From assembly GCA_029781465.1 (NCBI GenBank), contig JAKOWQ010000276.1, forward strand, positions 1-6,834: a stretch of DNA of 6,834 nt, given 5' to 3'. This document shows, piece after piece, positions 1 to 6,392 of this stretch; positions within the stretch are counted from its first letter, which is position 1, and each line of letters begins with the position of its first letter. The stretch comes from Pseudomonadota bacterium (GTDB lineage Bacteria > Pseudomonadota > Alphaproteobacteria > Sphingomonadales > Sphingomonadaceae). The position numbers and the translations under genes were made by a program. Below the pieces are notes generated by a model. It worked only from the letters and a program-made list of their open reading frames with translations. It searched no databases and was not told the origin of the DNA.

Positions 1-4
1 CGTG

Positions 5-10
5 AAGGAA
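5..10 (+). promoter_or_regulatory. Ribosome binding site that decides the first gene's start
   Basis: An AAGGAA motif lies 8 bases before ATG 19 but only 2 bases before the alternative GTG at 13. The ATG is therefore the likelier start, giving a signal peptide that begins MVRIG. Confidence 0.6.
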
Positions 11-18
11 AAGTGAGA

Positions 19-1104
19 ATGGTCAGGATTGGGACTTTGCGAGAGTTCGTTGCGGGGTTCGCGGCCGCTGTCGCTTTGGGAGTCGGCATTGCTCCGGCGC
101 AGGCGGCTTCTTGCGGGATCTCCGGGACGGCAACTGCCACCCCTGCTGTCTTCGATCCTTTCAACCCCACCGGCTTCACGTCCACTACCATCGTATTGGA
201 CCTGACCCGCGTAAACAATTCAGGCGGCGGTGATACGCGCTATGTCGCATTCTACCTCAAGAGCCCGCAAGTTGGTGCTGATGGCACCGAAATCATCCCC
301 ACGGCGATCTCGGGAAGTGTTAGCCAACCATTCTCGGCACCCAGTCTGGGCCTCAACATCTTTCACAATTCGACGGGGCCGTTTCCGATTATCACCCCGG
401 CGGACAATGTGGTCGCCTCGTCTAGCAATCGAATCATGAAGATTGACTTCAACGGAAACAATGTTGGCTCGAACACTGCCCAGGTGACGTTTACGGTCAA
501 TCTCCCTGCCGGAACCGATTTGCGCGCCATCCATCAGCTCGCATTCGATGCGGTGTTCGGCTGCATTGTCAAAGGTGGCAAAGATAACAATGTTGAGCAG
601 ACCGGCGAAATTGCCAACGCCGTGGTCTTTCCAATCAATGTTCTGAGCGCTTTGCGCACCTATTATGCCGGAACGGCACTCGACTTCGGAGAAATCGGCG
701 CGATCACCACTGCCTCGCTATCGGGAACCCCGGTGCGCACCGGTGGGGCGTTGACCAACAACTATATCGCTGTGCAAAGCTCGGGCGCCTATAACGTCCA
801 GGTTACCTCGGCGAACAACTACCTGCTCAAGAAGCCGGGCGCGGCGACGGTTGACGATCAGGTCAACTACCAGCTTGATTTCCTCGGGCAGACTCGCTCG
901 CCCTCGAATACCACGCCGATTTCGGTTTCGTGCCAGCCGGCCACCATGTCGGGCGAGCAGCTGTGGATCGAAGGCACCCTGCTTGAGGGCGGCCAGGGCA
1001 AGAACCCCTCGCCGACCTACAACGATCAGCTGACGGTAACGGTAACGCCGCTGATCTATTCCGATCCCGGCATCAACGATTGCGGCGGCTTCACGGTTCC
1101 CTGA
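19..1104 (+). CDS. Secreted two-domain protein with SCPU (spore coat U / Csu pilin)-like C-terminal half
   Basis: The product is an exported protein of 361 residues. Residues 1-29 form a signal peptide: a basic start, a hydrophobic A/V/G stretch, and an AQA cleavage site. The mature protein is rich in Ser, Thr, Asn and Gly and looks all-beta. It has four cysteines (C32, C182, C305, C355), enough for two disulfides. From about residue 207 it resembles SCPU domains of Csu-type chaperone-usher pili: an LDFG segment early on, a SGAYNV strand, and a closing strand reading YNDQLTVTVTPL. The N-terminal half (about 30-200) is not recognised and may be a second Ig-like or receptor-binding domain, as in two-domain tip adhesins such as CsuE. 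No usher or chaperone gene is visible; if present they would lie to the left. ATG 19 is preferred over GTG 13 because of ribosome-site spacing. The fold assignment is by eye, and a role in pili is inference. Confidence 0.72.
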   Translation: MVRIGTLREFVAGFAAAVALGVGIAPAQAASCGISGTATATPAVFDPFNPTGFTSTTIVLDLTRVNNSGGGDTRYVAFYLKSPQVGADGTEIIPTAISGSVSQPFSAPSLGLNIFHNSTGPFPIITPADNVVASSSNRIMKIDFNGNNVGSNTAQVTFTVNLPAGTDLRAIHQLAFDAVFGCIVKGGKDNNVEQTGEIANAVVFPINVLSALRTYYAGTALDFGEIGAITTASLSGTPVRTGGALTNNYIAVQSSGAYNVQVTSANNYLLKKPGAATVDDQVNYQLDFLGQTRSPSNTTPISVSCQPATMSGEQLWIEGTLLEGGQGKNPSPTYNDQLTVTVTPLIYSDPGINDCGGFTVP

Positions 1105-1113
1105 GGGGAGCCG
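1094..1113. terminator. Possible hairpin between two convergent genes
   Basis: Bases 1094-1101 pair with 1106-1113 to give an 8-bp stem (one G-T wobble) and a TGAG loop that contains the stop codon of the upstream gene. The hairpin lies at the tail-to-tail junction with the minus-strand gene ending at 1130. No T-run follows on either strand, so it is at best a weak or factor-assisted terminator. Confidence 0.3.
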
Positions 1114-1129
1114 CAAGGCCGCCGGACAA

Positions 1130-1555
1130 TCAGAGTGCTTCGATCCGGAAACTGATCGTGCCGTCGCTCACGCCTTCGGGAATATCGAGGGCGAGGGCGT
1201 GGTTGTCGATCGCGGCCTCGTCAGACTGGCTGATCACCGTAGTGCCCGCCTCATCCAGGCTCACTTCGCGGCCATCGACCAACAGCTTTGCGGAAGCAAG
1301 GGAGGGCGAATAGTCTGCCATGACCCGGTAACCTCCGGGGCTGTTGCAGAATTCCCGCAGGGTACCAAGCTGGGCGACACCCGGCTCAGGGGCAACGCTG
1401 GTGGCATCGACATTGGCCCGGCAGATCACCGGGACATACCCTTCGATCCCGATCGTGAACCGACTGGCGCCGATGGCAACACCCGGTTCAAAGGCCGCGG
1501 CCGGCATGGCGGCACCGAGTCCGGCAAGGACCAGCGCCCAACGACGAATGTTCAT
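1130..1555 (-). CDS. Small exported two-cysteine protein, pilin-like
   Basis: The product is 141 residues with a clear signal peptide at 1-21 (basic NIRR, a hydrophobic stretch, then AAA before FEPG). The mature part of about 120 residues has exactly two cysteines, C45 (in VPVICRA) and C70 (in EFCNSPGGY). They are spaced as in small pilin-like Ig folds, where one disulfide joins early strands. After the second Cys come GGYRVMADYSP and a DGREVSL turn. This pattern recalls minor subunits near chaperone-usher pili of the SCPU type, but I do not recognise a named family. A GGGAG ribosome site lies 8 bases upstream of the ATG. The gene faces the SCPU-like gene, with 25 bases between their stops, so the two are probably functionally linked but separately transcribed. 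A surface or periplasmic role is inferred. Confidence 0.7.
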   Translation of the reverse strand: MNIRRWALVLAGLGAAMPAAAFEPGVAIGASRFTIGIEGYVPVICRANVDATSVAPEPGVAQLGTLREFCNSPGGYRVMADYSPSLASAKLLVDGREVSLDEAGTTVISQSDEAAIDNHALALDIPEGVSDGTISFRIEAL

Positions 1556-1719
1556 TGTTCAGACTCCCGCATTTCTACGGAAACCTAAATCTCATACTAA
1601 CCTCAACGCTTGCTCTCCCAACGCAGTTAACAGCGGGTTAGCCAACGGGAGGTTCGAACTGGAATATCGGGCGACGATTTCTTGAAAGCACCGCCAGCAA
1701 CGGGCATAGGCCGCTCACT
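1556..1719. promoter_or_regulatory. Divergent intergenic region: promoters for the pilin-like gene (-) and for serS (+)
   Basis: These 164 bases separate two genes transcribed away from each other, so both promoters are expected here. On the minus strand TTGGGA (1621-1616) and TAGTAT (1599-1594) are 16 bases apart. They would give a leader of about 30 bases ending in the GGGAG ribosome site at 1564-1568; this is the best promoter candidate. For serS only a poor candidate is visible: TTAGCC at 1638-1643 and GAATAT at 1662-1667, 18 bases apart. The serS ribosome site is weak (AGG at 1708-1710, 9 bases before the ATG). No T-box or attenuator structure is evident. Confidence 0.4.
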
Positions 1720-2997
1720 ATGCACGACATCAAGTTCATCCGTGAGAATCCCGCCGATTTCGACGCTGCCCTGGCCCGGCGCGGGCTTGAGCCGCAGTCT
1801 GCCGCCCTGCTTGCCCTCGATGCCGATCGCCGCGCGGTGGCGACGCAGATGCAGGAGGCGCAGAACCGCCGCAATGAGGCGAGCAAGCTGATCGGCGCGG
1901 CGATGGGCCGGGGTGACAAGGATGAGGCCGAGCGGCTCAAGGCCGAGGTTGCCGCGCTCAAGGACACCCTCCCCGCGCTCGAGGCGCAGGATCGCGATCT
2001 GCTGGCCCGGCTGACCGACACGCTCGCGCGCATCCCCAACCTGCCCGCCGCCGACGTGCCTGATGGCGCGGACGAGGCCGACAATGTCGAGCTGCTGCGC
2101 TGGGGCACCCCGCGCAGCTTCGATTTCACCCCGCTGGAACATGCCGACCTCGGCCCGGCGCTGGGGATGGATTTCGAGACCGGCGCGGCGATCAGCGGCG
2201 CGCGATTTACCTTCCTGCGCGGTGCGATGGCGCGGCTGCACCGGGCGATCGGCCAGTTCATGCTCGATACCAATACCCTCCAGGGCGGCTACAGCGAGTG
2301 CAACACCCCGGTGCTGGTGCGCGACGAGGCGATGTACGGCACCGACAAGCTGCCCAAATTCGCCGAGGATTCGTTCCGCACCACCGACGGGCGCTGGCTG
2401 ATCCCGACCAGCGAGGTCAGCCTGACCAGCTCGGTGATGGACCGGATCCTCGACGATGCCGCGCTGCCCATGCGGATGACCGCGCTGACCCTGTGCTTCC
2501 GCAGCGAGGCCGGAGCTGCAGGCAAGGATACTCGCGGTTTCATCCGCCAGCACCAGTTCGAGAAGTGCGAGCTGGTCAGCATCGTGCGTCCCGAAGAGAG
2601 CGAGGCCGAGCACGAACGGATGACCGGCTGCGCCGAGGCGATCCTTCGGGCGCTGGAGCTGCCCTATCGCAAGATCGCGCTGTGCACCGGCGATATGGGT
2701 TTCGGTGCGCGGAAGACCTATGATCTGGAAGTGTGGCTGCCCGGCCAGAACGCCTACCGCGAGATTAGCTCGTGCTCCAACTGCGGCGATTTCCAGGCCC
2801 GGCGGATGAACGCGCGCTATCGCCCCGAAGGGCAGAAGGGCACCCAGTTCGTCCACACCCTTAACGGTTCGGGCCTGGCGGTGGGCCGCACCTTGGTGGC
2901 GGTGCTGGAAAACTACCAGCAGGCCGACGGATCGGTGACCGTGCCCGCCGCGCTGCGTCCCTACATGGGCGGACTTGAGGCGCTGGTGGCGGCCTGA
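1720..2997 (+). CDS. serS: Serine--tRNA ligase (seryl-tRNA synthetase)
   Basis: This cytoplasmic class II aminoacyl-tRNA synthetase charges tRNA-Ser, and tRNA-Sec where present, with serine using ATP. At 425 residues it has the usual bacterial length. The N-terminus MHDIKFIRENP is typical. Residues of about 30-100, rich in Ala, Glu, Lys and Arg, form the antiparallel coiled-coil arm that binds the long variable arm of the tRNA. The serine-site TSE motif is at 230-232. Motif 2 spans about 260-284, with FRSEAG, the DTRGFIRQHQFEK stretch and the ATP-binding arginine. Motif 3 is at 383-400, with GSGLAVGRT and LENYQ. The gene starts an apparent operon, and its TGA overlaps the surE ATG by one base. 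Base composition is strongly GC-rich, unlike the surface-protein gene to its left. Identification is secure. Confidence 0.98.
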   Translation: MHDIKFIRENPADFDAALARRGLEPQSAALLALDADRRAVATQMQEAQNRRNEASKLIGAAMGRGDKDEAERLKAEVAALKDTLPALEAQDRDLLARLTDTLARIPNLPAADVPDGADEADNVELLRWGTPRSFDFTPLEHADLGPALGMDFETGAAISGARFTFLRGAMARLHRAIGQFMLDTNTLQGGYSECNTPVLVRDEAMYGTDKLPKFAEDSFRTTDGRWLIPTSEVSLTSSVMDRILDDAALPMRMTALTLCFRSEAGAAGKDTRGFIRQHQFEKCELVSIVRPEESEAEHERMTGCAEAILRALELPYRKIALCTGDMGFGARKTYDLEVWLPGQNAYREISSCSNCGDFQARRMNARYRPEGQKGTQFVHTLNGSGLAVGRTLVAVLENYQQADGSVTVPAALRPYMGGLEALVAA

Positions 2998-3761
2998 TGC
3001 GCATTCTCCTCACCAACGACGACGGCATCTTCGCCCCCGGGCTTGAGGTGCTGGAGCGGATCGCGCGGCAGTTTTCCGATGACCTGTGGATCGTCGCCCC
3101 GGCCGAGGAACAGTCGGGCGCGGGCCATTCGCTCACGCTCAGCCGTCCGGTGCGGCTGCGCCAGCATGGCGAGCGGCGCTTTTCGGTTTCGGGCACGCCG
3201 ACCGACGCGGTGATGATGGCGCTGCGCACGGTGCTTCCCGGCAAGCCGGACCTGGTGCTCTCGGGCGTCAACCGCGGCGCCAACCTGGGCGACGATGTGA
3301 CCTATTCGGGCACCGTTTCCGCCGCGATCGAGGGCGCGCTGGCCGGAATCCGCTCGATCGCGCTGAGCCAGGTCTATGAGAAAGAGGGCATGGGCGACAC
3401 GGTGCCCTTCGCCGCCGCCGAAGCCTGGGGCGGCAAGGTGGTGGCTCCGCTGCTCGACGCGCCCTTTGCCGAACGCACCCTGATCAACGTCAATTTTCCG
3501 CCGCTTGCGGCAGAGGCCGTGCAAGGGATTCGCGTGGTTCGGCAGGGATTCCACGATTATGCACGCGGCTCGGTGGTTGAAGGGACCGACCCGAGGGGCT
3601 ATCGCTATTTCTGGTTCGGGCTTCACGGGATCGAACATACCCCGGGCCACGCAAGCGACCTTGAAGCGATACAGGACGGATACGTCTCGGTGACACCGCT
3701 GCAGCTAGACCTGACCCACGATGCCTCGCTCGCCGGGCTGAAGGAACGCTTCGGACAATGA
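2997..3761 (+). CDS. surE: 5'/3'-nucleotidase SurE
   Basis: SurE is a metal-dependent phosphatase acting on 5'- and 3'-nucleoside monophosphates, and in some species on short polyphosphate. It is linked to stationary-phase survival and nucleotide salvage. The 254-residue length fits the family. The N-terminal signature MRILLTNDDG carries metal ligands D8 and D9. The other expected ligands are S40 (in EEQSGAGHS) and N92 (in SGVNRGANLG). The conserved SGTPTDAV and YSGTVSAA segments are also present, so all active-site elements look intact. The ATG overlaps the serS stop codon (TGATG), and no strong ribosome site precedes it, which points to translational coupling to serS. Its stop overlaps the next start by four bases (ATGA). 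Unlike the classical surE-pcm-nlpD order, no protein-isoaspartate methyltransferase gene lies between surE and the LytM gene. Confidence 0.97.
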   Translation: MRILLTNDDGIFAPGLEVLERIARQFSDDLWIVAPAEEQSGAGHSLTLSRPVRLRQHGERRFSVSGTPTDAVMMALRTVLPGKPDLVLSGVNRGANLGDDVTYSGTVSAAIEGALAGIRSIALSQVYEKEGMGDTVPFAAAEAWGGKVVAPLLDAPFAERTLINVNFPPLAAEAVQGIRVVRQGFHDYARGSVVEGTDPRGYRYFWFGLHGIEHTPGHASDLEAIQDGYVSVTPLQLDLTHDASLAGLKERFGQ

Positions 3762-4618
3762 GGCGCGCGCTCGCCCTGGCCGCGGCGCTGGCGGTGCTCG
3801 CCGCTCCGCCACTGCTGGCCAAGGACGAGGAAAGCGATCCGCTGACCGAGACGGTCCACGTGGTCAAACCGGGCGAGACGCTGGGTGGAATCGCGGTGCG
3901 GGCCGAGGTGCCCCGGGTGCTGATTATCGAGGCCAACGGCCTGCAACCGCCCTATCTGATCAAGGCCGGGCAGAAGCTGACCATCCCGCGCCGCCGCAGC
4001 CACACGGTCAAGGAAGGCGAAACCACCTTCTCGATCGCGATGGACGAAGGCGTGCCGTGGAAGGCGATTGCCGCCGCCAACGGGATCGATGCCAGGGCCG
4101 AACCCAAGGCCGGACAGGTGCTGGCCATCCCGACCATCGCCGCCGCCAGCGCGGCGCCCGCCGCTCCGGCCAGCGAAGCCGCGCCGACGCCCGCCCCGAC
4201 TCCTACGGAAGCGCCCTTGCCCGATACCAAGGCGCCGCGGCTCGCCTGGCCGCTCAAGGGCACGGTGCGGCGCGGTTTCGCTCCGCGCAGCGAGCGCAAC
4301 TGGCACGACGGGATCGACATTACGGCGCGCAAGGGCGAGGCGGTCCGCGCGGCGGCTGCGGGCAAGGTGATCTTCGCCGGGCAGGGCCCGAAGGAATACG
4401 GGCTGACGGTGATCATCTATCATCAGGGCCGCTGGACCACGACCTATTCCTTCCTCGACAAGATCACCGTCAAGGATGGCGATCAGGTCAAGCAGGGCGA
4501 GCGGATCGGCCTGGCGGGCGAAACCGGGCTTGCCAAGGGGCCCGAGCTGCATTTCGAGGTGCGCCGCAACAAGCAGGCGCTCGATCCGGCCGATTACCTG
4601 CCCGCTCAGACCAGGTAG
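3758..4618 (+). CDS. Periplasmic LysM-LysM-LytM (M23-like) protein, NlpD/DipM type, catalytically degenerate
   Basis: The product has 286 residues. Residues 1-21 are a signal peptide ending LLA before KDEES, with no lipobox cysteine, so it should be a soluble periplasmic protein. LysM 1 (about 33-77, VHVVKPGETLGGIA to LTIP) and LysM 2 (81-125, SHTVKEGETTFSIA to LAIP) should bind peptidoglycan. An Ala/Pro/Thr linker (126-158) leads to an M23/LytM domain (160-281). Zinc ligands H183 and D187 (WHDGIDI) and H265 (ELHFEV) are kept. The usual catalytic histidines are replaced: the Y-x-H-L motif reads YSFL (F232), and the first His of H-x-H is E263. Hydrolase activity is therefore doubtful, and amidase activation in cell division, as for EnvC, NlpD and DipM, is the better guess. 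Its ATG overlaps the surE stop; AAGGAA lies 11 bases upstream. surE-nlpD neighbourhood is common in proteobacteria. Confidence 0.9.
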   Translation: MRRALALAAALAVLAAPPLLAKDEESDPLTETVHVVKPGETLGGIAVRAEVPRVLIIEANGLQPPYLIKAGQKLTIPRRRSHTVKEGETTFSIAMDEGVPWKAIAAANGIDARAEPKAGQVLAIPTIAAASAAPAAPASEAAPTPAPTPTEAPLPDTKAPRLAWPLKGTVRRGFAPRSERNWHDGIDITARKGEAVRAAAAGKVIFAGQGPKEYGLTVIIYHQGRWTTTYSFLDKITVKDGDQVKQGERIGLAGETGLAKGPELHFEVRRNKQALDPADYLPAQTR

Positions 4619-4953
4619 AACGCCATTCCCATCGCCAGAAAGGCCAGCAGCCACATCGCGCTTTCGCGCAGCGCCATCGCGCTTCTGCCGTGCTGCGACA
4701 GGCTGACCCAGATCGCCGGAATCACGAAGGCGATGGCAAGCCCGCCCGATTGCATGAAGTAGAGCCACCACTTTACCGCCAGCTTTTCCGGCCCGATCCG
4801 CGCCAGCGCGTGGCCCAGCATCGCGGCCGAGACCAGCATCGCCAGCAGCACCCAGGCGGCATGGGCCGCCCCGCCCCGGCGCTGGAACCCAAGCACCACC
4901 GCACTCGCCGCCAGCGCCGCGGCCACCACGCCCAACCAGTCTAACGGACCCAT
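4606..4953 (-). CDS. Small four-helix integral membrane protein, DUF1761-like
   Basis: The product is 115 residues of unknown function. Four hydrophobic segments are visible at about 3-23, 32-51, 62-85 and 98-115. Short charged loops include QRRGG (24-28), RIGPEK (52-57) and the region around HGRSAMALRES. The tryptophan-rich third helix and a last helix running to the C-terminus recall DUF1761 proteins, but this is by eye. The start is set at 4953 because GGGAGG lies 7 bases upstream. A longer reading from 5025 would run into the rimO start region and lacks support. The 3' end overlaps the last 13 bases of the LytM gene on the opposite strand. The gene is divergent from rimO, with 61 bases between starts. 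Nothing shows a functional link to either neighbour. Confidence 0.72.
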   Translation of the reverse strand: MGPLDWLGVVAAALAASAVVLGFQRRGGAAHAAWVLLAMLVSAAMLGHALARIGPEKLAVKWWLYFMQSGGLAIAFVIPAIWVSLSQHGRSAMALRESAMWLLAFLAMGMAFYLV

Positions 4954-4960
4954 CGCAAAG

Positions 4961-4966
4961 CCTCCC
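4961..4966 (-). promoter_or_regulatory. Ribosome binding site of the DUF1761-like gene
   Basis: GGGAGG on the minus strand, 7 bases before the ATG at 4953. It fixes that start against the upstream in-frame ATG at 5025. It lies inside a perfect 7-base inverted repeat (4955-4961 with 4982-4988), so it could be partly enclosed in a leader hairpin. Confidence 0.65.
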
Positions 4967-5001
4967 TGGCACGGCAGTAGCGCTTTGCCGCGCCGCGGTG
5001 T

Positions 5002-5007
5002 AGGGGG
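5002..5007 (+). promoter_or_regulatory. Ribosome binding site of rimO
   Basis: AGGGGG lies 7 bases before ATG 5015. It selects this ATG over the in-frame TTG at 4985, which would add ten non-conserved residues. Confidence 0.65.
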
Positions 5008-5014
5008 CGCGGCG

Positions 5015-6382
5015 ATGGCCACCACAATTCCCGATCAGAAGCGCGTCGGCATGGTCAGCCTTGGCTGCCCCAAGGCGCTGGTCGACAGCGAACGCATCCT
5101 CACCCGGCTGCGTGCCGATGGCTATGCCATGTCCGCCGACTATGCCGGGGCCGATGTGGTGCTGGTCAACACCTGCGGCTTTCGTGACAGCGCCAAGGAA
5201 GAAAGCCTGGCCGCGATCGGCGAGGCGATCGCCGAGAACGGGCGGGTGATCGTCACCGGCTGCCTGGGCAATGAGGCCGAGGCGATCCGGGCGCGCTTTC
5301 CCGATGTCCTCGCCGTCACCGGCGCTCATCAGTACGAGGCCGTGGTCGAGGCGGTGCACGAAGCCGCCCCGCCCGCGCAGGGCCCCTTCGTCGATCTGGT
5401 CCCGACCGGGGACGTCAAGCTCACCCCGCGGCACTACTCCTACCTCAAGATCAGCGAGGGCTGTAACCACGCCTGCTCGTTCTGCATCATCCCCAGCCTG
5501 CGCGGCAAACTCGCCAGTCGCCGGATCGACGCGGTGCTGCGCGAGGCGGAAAAGCTGGTCGCGGCGGGAACCCGCGAGCTCCTGGTTATCAGCCAGGATA
5601 CCAGCGCCTATGGGGTCGATGTCCGGCACGAGGAGCGGACATGGAAGGGCCAGCCCGTCCGCACCCATATGACCGACCTGGCGCGCGAACTGGGCCAGCT
5701 GCGCAGCGCTGACGGCACCCCGTCATGGGTCCGCCTGCACTATGTCTACCCCTACCCCCACGTCGATGCGGTGATCCCGCTGATGGCCGAGGGCTTGGTG
5801 ACGCCTTACCTCGACATTCCCTTCCAGCACGCCGCCCCTTCGGTGCTCAAAGCGATGAAGCGCCCCGCGAACGAGGCCAAGGTGCTCGAGCGGCTGCGCG
5901 CATGGCGCGAGATCTGCCCCGATATCGCGATCCGCAGCAGCTTCGTGGTCGGCTTTCCGGGCGAGACCGAGGCCGATTTCCAGTACCTGCTCGATTGGCT
6001 CGACGAGGCCCAGCTTGACCGGGTCGGCGCCTTCCGCTTCGAACCGGTCGCCGGCGCCGCCGCCAACGACCTGTCGGGGCAAGTTCCGGAAGCGGTCAAG
6101 GAAGAGCGCTTCGCCCGGATCATGGAAAAGACCGAGGCGATCAGCGCCGCCAAGCTTTCCGCCAAAATCGGCCGCACGATCCGCGTGATCGTCGACGAGG
6201 TGGGCGAGCCGGACGAGGATGGCGATCTGGGCGCCACCGCCCGCAGCCAGGCCGACGCGCCCGAGATCGACGGCGCGGTATACCTGCGCAACGTACCCGC
6301 CAGCCTCAAGCCCGGCGACTTCGCCGATGTGCGGATCGAGGATGCCGACGCCCACGACCTGTTCGGGGTGATAGAGGGCTGA
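5015..6382 (+). CDS. rimO: Ribosomal protein S12 methylthiotransferase RimO
   Basis: RimO is a radical-SAM enzyme that adds a methylthio group to the beta-carbon of a conserved aspartate of ribosomal protein S12 (Asp88 in E. coli numbering), using two 4Fe-4S clusters. With the ATG chosen here the protein has 455 residues, close to family length. The N-terminal MTTase domain has cluster cysteines C18 (SLGCPKALVDSE), C54 (VNTCGF) and C83 (TGCLGNEAE). SLGCPK is typical of RimO rather than MiaB. The radical-SAM domain has C150, C154 and C157 in CNHACSFC, and later VRLHYVYPYP and the FPGETEADF segment. A C-terminal TRAM domain (about 385-455) includes the IRVIVDE strand and ends FGVIEG. The gene stands alone on its strand, with a divergent membrane-protein gene before it and a convergent M19 dipeptidase gene after it. 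No clear promoter is visible in the 61-base gap. Confidence 0.97.
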   Translation: MATTIPDQKRVGMVSLGCPKALVDSERILTRLRADGYAMSADYAGADVVLVNTCGFRDSAKEESLAAIGEAIAENGRVIVTGCLGNEAEAIRARFPDVLAVTGAHQYEAVVEAVHEAAPPAQGPFVDLVPTGDVKLTPRHYSYLKISEGCNHACSFCIIPSLRGKLASRRIDAVLREAEKLVAAGTRELLVISQDTSAYGVDVRHEERTWKGQPVRTHMTDLARELGQLRSADGTPSWVRLHYVYPYPHVDAVIPLMAEGLVTPYLDIPFQHAAPSVLKAMKRPANEAKVLERLRAWREICPDIAIRSSFVVGFPGETEADFQYLLDWLDEAQLDRVGAFRFEPVAGAAANDLSGQVPEAVKEERFARIMEKTEAISAAKLSAKIGRTIRVIVDEVGEPDEDGDLGATARSQADAPEIDGAVYLRNVPASLKPGDFADVRIEDADAHDLFGVIEG

Positions 6383-6392
6383 GCGCGTTGCT

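Noticed and set aside
1027..1050. A short GGTAAC direct repeat near the end of the first gene
   Set aside because: It simply encodes the alternating TVTVT beta strand and has two copies; it is not a repeat element.
1640..1670. A tRNA T-loop-like motif (GGTTCGAAC) in the gap before serS
   Set aside because: The flanking bases do not form a T-stem on either strand, and no acceptor, D or anticodon arm can be built around it. GTTCGAAC is self-complementary and occurs by chance.
1627..2856. A 409-residue minus-strand open frame opposite serS
   Set aside because: It is a shadow of serS in GC-rich DNA: no ribosome site, no recognisable domain, and an Arg/Gly/Ala/His-rich composition typical of antisense frames.
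4057..4944. A 295-residue plus-strand frame overlapping the LytM gene and extending past it
   Set aside because: It is a frame-shifted reading of the LytM gene, followed by the antisense of the membrane-protein gene. It is rich in Arg/Gln/Gly and has no domain.
4966..4990. A sigma-54-like promoter before rimO (TGGCACG followed by TTGC)
   Set aside because: The GG and GC elements are about 19 bases apart, far from the strict -24/-12 spacing sigma-54 needs.
3623..5668. A 681-residue minus-strand open frame crossing surE, the LytM gene and rimO
   Set aside because: It runs antisense through three well-supported genes, has low-complexity composition and no motifs. It persists only because stop codons are rare in GC-rich DNA.
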